From Megamerina dolium (lineage: Eukaryota > Arthropoda > Insecta > Diptera > Megamerinidae): a DNA stretch of 64,000 nt. The stretch is taken from assembly GCA_963854835.1 (NCBI GenBank), contig OY978528.1, positions 53,788,508-53,852,507 on the forward strand, written 5' to 3'. The position numbers and the translations under genes were made by a program. Position 1 is the stretch's first letter. The number at the start of each line of letters is the position of its first letter. The notes under the pieces were generated by a model, which saw nothing but the letters and a program-made list of their open reading frames with translations, had not been told where the DNA came from and made no database searches. Positions 59,930-64,000 of the stretch are shown here, piece after piece.

Positions 59930-61170
59930 ATCTTTCAAGAAATATGTGAACCACGCCTACTATCTCATATGGGAATAAAGACCTGAAGAGCTTGGAAAGT
60001 GATGCCCGTGAGCCGTCTCTAGATGGTCGATCTTCTTGCTTTTCGATGTGGTGATGTGTGATAGTGATGACGGCTGGAGAGGTGTTATTGATATAAGTAG
60101 TTGTTGTTGATGTACAGTGGAAGCTGCATCTGGTGGATGTTGATGTTTCTTGTTTAGGTAGAGATGTGGTGGTTATTGATTTACAAATAAGAGTGAAGTC
60201 TTGGCGCGTTGCAAACCTACTGAAAAGCAACAATTTTATTAAGTATGCGGCCAGTGCACAAAGAGGCGCTCTGACATAAATAGCTCCCACACAAAGTCAC
60301 TACTATGATTATCTATTCGCTTTACACTCCTTAATAAAAAGGTTGAGGTAGACATATTTAATTTGTGGATGCCTTTGTTAATGCTTGAAAAATGGATGTT
60401 GTACGACCATTTTTGTGGTTTACGCAATGATGTAGCATTATTACCATTAAAAAAATTAATGGCGGCTATCTTCAGCATGCCAACTTATAATATAATGCTT
60501 TAAAGTTTTATGAAAAATGTACGTACCACGCCCACTATTTTACATAGCTACCTTACAAATTCACTACTATGATCCGCTCAACAAAATCGCTATATTTCTC
60601 ATCAAAATGACTTTAATAGCCACCCATGTATTAGTGCTTAAAAGTTTTGTGAAATATGAAGTTACCACGCCCATTAATTTACGTAGTCCCCATAGAAAGT
60701 TACGACGTAGAGGATCTGCGATCAATCATTTTGCTATATTACCCTTAAAAATTACTTAAGACAACCATATTTAGAAACCTAACCTATATTTTAATATTTT
60801 AAATTTTAGTGAAAAATAAACATACCACGCCTACTTTAATTGATGTAGCTCCCATACAAAGTCATTATCACTTCGATCAGTTCAACCATATCGCAATTTT
60901 ATTCTAAAAACTGACTGTAAGATTGCGATTTTGTAGTAATGTACCAATATTTAAGTTCTTATGATATCTGTGAAAAATGGACAGGCCACGCCTACTCTTT
61001 TTTATCTAGTTCGCATATTATGTTGCTATTTGGATCCGCTTAATGGTATTGCAATATTTTATTTAAAACAATTTACAATTGTTTTCATTATTTATGTGTA
61101 TCAAATATATCGTACTCCACAAAACGTAGATGTGATCCGCCCACGTTTTATATTCCTCCAAACCACTATC
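59930..61170. repeat. Degenerate array of CCACGCCYACT ... CCCATACAAAGT units (family 1)
   Basis: The pair CCACGCC(C/T)ACT followed about 15 bp later by TAGCT(C/A)CC-TACAAA recurs at about 59950, 60275 (second half only), 60527, 60664, 60822 and 60984, with a last CGCCCACGTTTTATATTCCTCC near 61137. Spacing is mostly 140-160 bp. The same motif pair punctuates the GTCY-type elements at 18601-19580 and 33591-35494, but here without a GTCY run or the element ends. The minus-strand frame at 59916-60290 runs through it and is not a gene. Confidence 0.65.
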
Positions 61171-61189
61171 TAAGCATATTGTGATACTG

Positions 61190-62200
61190 CTTGCTTCACA
61201 AACTGAAAAGTCTCAATTATAAGATCTAGTAAAAAGAAATCCATCATTTTCACAAGCTTCTTTTTCACCAGCAAAATCATTCGCCATAGACAGAAACAGG
61301 TAGTAATCACTTGGGGCCAGGTCCGAACTATAAGGTGGAAGAATAAGAACCTTCCAACCAAGCTCCCGGAGCTTCTGGCGAGCCACTATCGATGTGTGTG
61401 GCCTGGCGTTGTCCTGATAAAACGCAATTCCTCTCCTATTGGGCAAAGCTGGCCACTTCTGGGCGATTGCTTCCTTCAGACGGTCCAATTGTTGACAGTA
61501 CAGGTCCGAATTAAAAGTTTGGCCGTAGGGGAGCAGTTAGATGATTCCCTGAAAATCCCACCAAACACATAGCAAAACTTTTCTGACCGTCAATCCTGGG
61601 TTGGCCACCATTTGCGCCGCCTCACCGCTATTCGACCACGACCATTTTCGCTTGACGTTGTCGTAAGTGACCCACTTTTCATCACCAGTAACCATCCGCT
61701 TCAGAAATGGATCGATTTTTTTGCGATTCAGCAGCGATTCGCAGATGGAAATTCGGTCCATGAGGTTTTTTTTGCGTTAACTCGTGTGGCACCCATCCAT
61801 CGAGCTTCTTTTTGTATCCAGCCTTATTTAAATGGTTCCAAGCGGTTTTTTGTGCAATGTTTAGCTCCTGGGCAATAGAAACAATGCTTACAATTGGCTT
61901 TCCAAAGCGTGGTGCATCTTTGACATCAAAATTACCGGAACGGAATCGACGAAACCAAAATTGCACGTGATTGACTGTTACAGTATCAGGACCATAAACA
62001 CTATTCACATTTTCAGCCGACTGGCTTCCGTTTTCGCCGTTATCGAAGAAAAACTGTAAAATATGGCGTATTTTCTCTTTATTGGAGTCCATCTTTGACA
62101 CCTGCTCAAACAATACTAAGTCAAGCAATCACAAAATTGCCTAAAAAGTTTATTTAGTACAAAATGCTACCTTTCGAACGCCAACTAGTGTAACCCGGTC
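61190..62200 (-). pseudogene. Mariner transposase relic, mellifera-type DD34D, nearly complete frame
   Basis: Minus strand from ATG at 62092: MDSNKEKIRHILQFFFDNGE, helix-turn-helix and FRRFRSGNFDVKDAPRFGKP, then a second helix-turn-helix (IAQELNIAQKTAWNHL). After a frameshift near 61775 it continues MDRISICESLLNRKK, VTGDEKWVTYDN (first Asp), VRKVLLCVWWDFQG, a stop near 61540, YQDNARPHTS (second Asp) and SSDLAPSDYYLF (third Asp, exactly 34 residues between the last two). The tail is cut shortly after GEKEACEN. The 5' non-coding part extends to about 62200. It pairs with the + strand copy at 11488-12190, from which it differs by scattered substitutions. Confidence 0.9.
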
Positions 62201-64000
62201 GCACTTATACAACGCGAGCTACACATTACTAAAGCCAACTATTGGATTTCTTTTTACTACACCTTATATATACATCCCTAAAACAATAGCATTTTCCGTT
62301 TTAGCATTTTCTGTTCAATACTGACGATCACTTGCGTCAACTCCAGTGAATTATTAAACCATACATCCACATATAAATCACATTGTTTACAAACATACAC
62401 TCTTAGTTAATTGTTGAAATCTGATTAAGCATAAGTATCCAAATCCAAATTTTATTCCATCTAAATAGGTGCTTGCCTATGGAACAATTAACTCCAACAT
62501 ATCCGGTTTGCACACAGATATATGTAAAATACATTCTTATGGTTATTGCTCATTTAAATTACCAGTGCATAATAAATTTTCTTTTTAGCATCAGTTAATT
62601 GCAGCATGTAAACAACGAATGAAATGAACTTGTGTGTTAATAGCAATCATAGTCTTTTTCTTTCCTTCTTGTTATTTTTTCTACCGAAAACTCTCATTAT
62701 TATATTTAGCAGTCCAATTTAATCAACACATAGCGATTTCTTCTACTATGTTATTGGCATAAATTAAGAATTTAATCACTTCCACCATAGGTTGAAAATT
62801 ATATTCGTGCATAGAAATAATAAACATATAGTGAACACATCAAATGCATATATCTATGAACGTGTTCAGTGGACAGAAGGTCGTTTTTGAGTTTTTGTAA
62901 AACTTCTTTTTAACCCTCATTCTTGTTTAGGGTGCTCTAATTTATTTAACGTTGGTACACATAATTACATGTAGTATGGACTGTGTGCTTTTTTTTTTAA
63001 CTTTGCCGCTTAAGCGTTTATTACTGATTGCGATCATCATGCAACAATTCGCATGTTGAAATCAAAATGATAACTAACATATTCGTACATGGTACAAGAA
63101 CAAGTACTCTTTCAGTTGTCATACATTTGAAATGTTTATTATTGTTTTTGGTTAACTCCTATGACGAATACATCTTATACCTATTAAAAGTTTGTACTCA
63201 TCACATGTTCTTTATTCATTTTTTTTTTGTGTTTTGTTCTTTTATGTCTGGGGTAATATTTATAATATAAAGCAAAATGATTATTTTCATCCCATCAGAT
63301 ACTACAGTATCTATTTAATGTTTGTTCTATAAATATATAATGTATTGATGGAGCCTCACAGCAATGTGTCTGTATGAAATGTATATAAATGTATATTCCC
63401 ATGGTACTTGCTCTACAAAATAATTCATTTAAATTTACATAAAATTTGCTTGAAATGAGATCATTTCACATTATTTAATGTTGACAAATTTACATTTAGC
63501 ATCTTGCGTCAATAAAGAAGTAGAATTTTTAATTTACATTATACAAATGCAGAGCACCGTATACTCCTGTCGGCCAAAAATTAATAAAATGAAGATTGTC
63601 ATCTAAAAAAAAAATATATCAAATGAAACAGAATTCCTCAATTACGTTAAATTAAGAACTTTGTTTAAAAAAGCATATATATGTTTAATTTCAAATTAAA
63701 AAAATTTTAATTGCTTCAGTGATTTCGATTTTTATACGGAAGTCCCTCCCACTAGATTCCATAAATAATTTCGAGAGTAAAAAAATGTTAGCGATTGGAT
63801 AAGGTACCACTATAATAGTGCCACATTGAGATCAAAACTTAAAAAATAGTAAGCCAAATCGAAAAAATTCTTCCGGTCCTCAGGAGTCGTCTCTAGAAGA
63901 GTAAAATGTTTAACCTAACTCACTAATTTTTTCTGCAACATTTCTTTGAAACAAATTTATCCTCTATTTCCACTTCAATGAAGGGCTCTAAAAATCTCAA
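62201..64000. other. AT-rich non-coding stretch
   Basis: No supported gene. A family 2 block B remnant (GTCTCTAGAAGAGTAAAATG then TTTAACC) lies at about 63890-63916. The rest is unremarkable AT-rich DNA with T-runs. Confidence 0.45.

Noticed and set aside
59916..60290. 124-codon minus-strand frame as a gene
   Set aside because: It lies across the degenerate CCACGCCYACT repeat array, and its translation is Ser/Thr-rich low-complexity sequence.

Overview
The window is AT-rich, intron-rich and full of decayed transposons, and it looks like nuclear DNA of a higher dipteran. A tephritid fruit fly is my best guess, because the best-preserved transposon is a DD41D mariner, the group named from the rosa element of Ceratitis rosa. 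I see no rRNA or tRNA gene, no bacterial-type gene organisation and no CRISPR array. The assignment to family is inference.

One host protein-coding exon is convincing: 15297-15864 on the + strand, about 189 codons. It has an in-frame upstream stop, a plausible 3' splice acceptor just upstream (AG at 15195-15196) and a consensus 5' donor (GTAAGT at 15865). It looks like the first coding exon of a gene with very long introns, so most of the window is probably the intron or 5' flank of that gene. I do not recognise the protein.

Most of the rest is mobile DNA. (1) A tRNA-derived SINE family with five clear copies and one fragment (2553-2871, 16527-16893, 23858-24236, 35971-36041, 48682-48981, 51444-51745). 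It has pol III A and B boxes and a 3' UUCG-type hairpin followed by a T-rich tail. (2) LINE relics: a CR1/Jockey-like one at 1996-3350, split by a SINE; an I-like one with RNase H at 5796-7080; an RTE-clade one at 42600-44285, with a second 3' fragment at 56655-56900. (3) Mariner-superfamily elements: a near-intact DD41D element with 30-bp inverted repeats at 52730-54034, its relics at 56980-57626 and perhaps 48449-48545, two DD34D mellifera-type copies at 11488-12190 and 61190-62200, and fragments at 36045-36413 and 50938-51222. (4) Non-autonomous foldbacks/MITEs at 1132-1522, 14592-14754, 24912-25495 (TTAA-flanked) and 52063-52451. (5) A GTCY-microsatellite element resembling mini-me/DINE-1, in two inverted copies at 18601-19580 and 33591-35494; the second carries an internal array with a period near 298 bp. 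(6) A second degenerate repeat family with a 170-190 bp period at 18300-18560, 24310-24800, 51230-52050 and elsewhere.

The stretches between these hold simple repeats (long TA tracts at 28029-28336 and 39017-39172, GCT, GAT, CT, CA) and otherwise unexplained AT-rich DNA. The most promising undescribed items are the SINE family with its terminal hairpin, the CCCAC...CATACAAA repeat architecture shared by two repeat families, and the unrecognised exon with its minimal upstream start-stop ORF.
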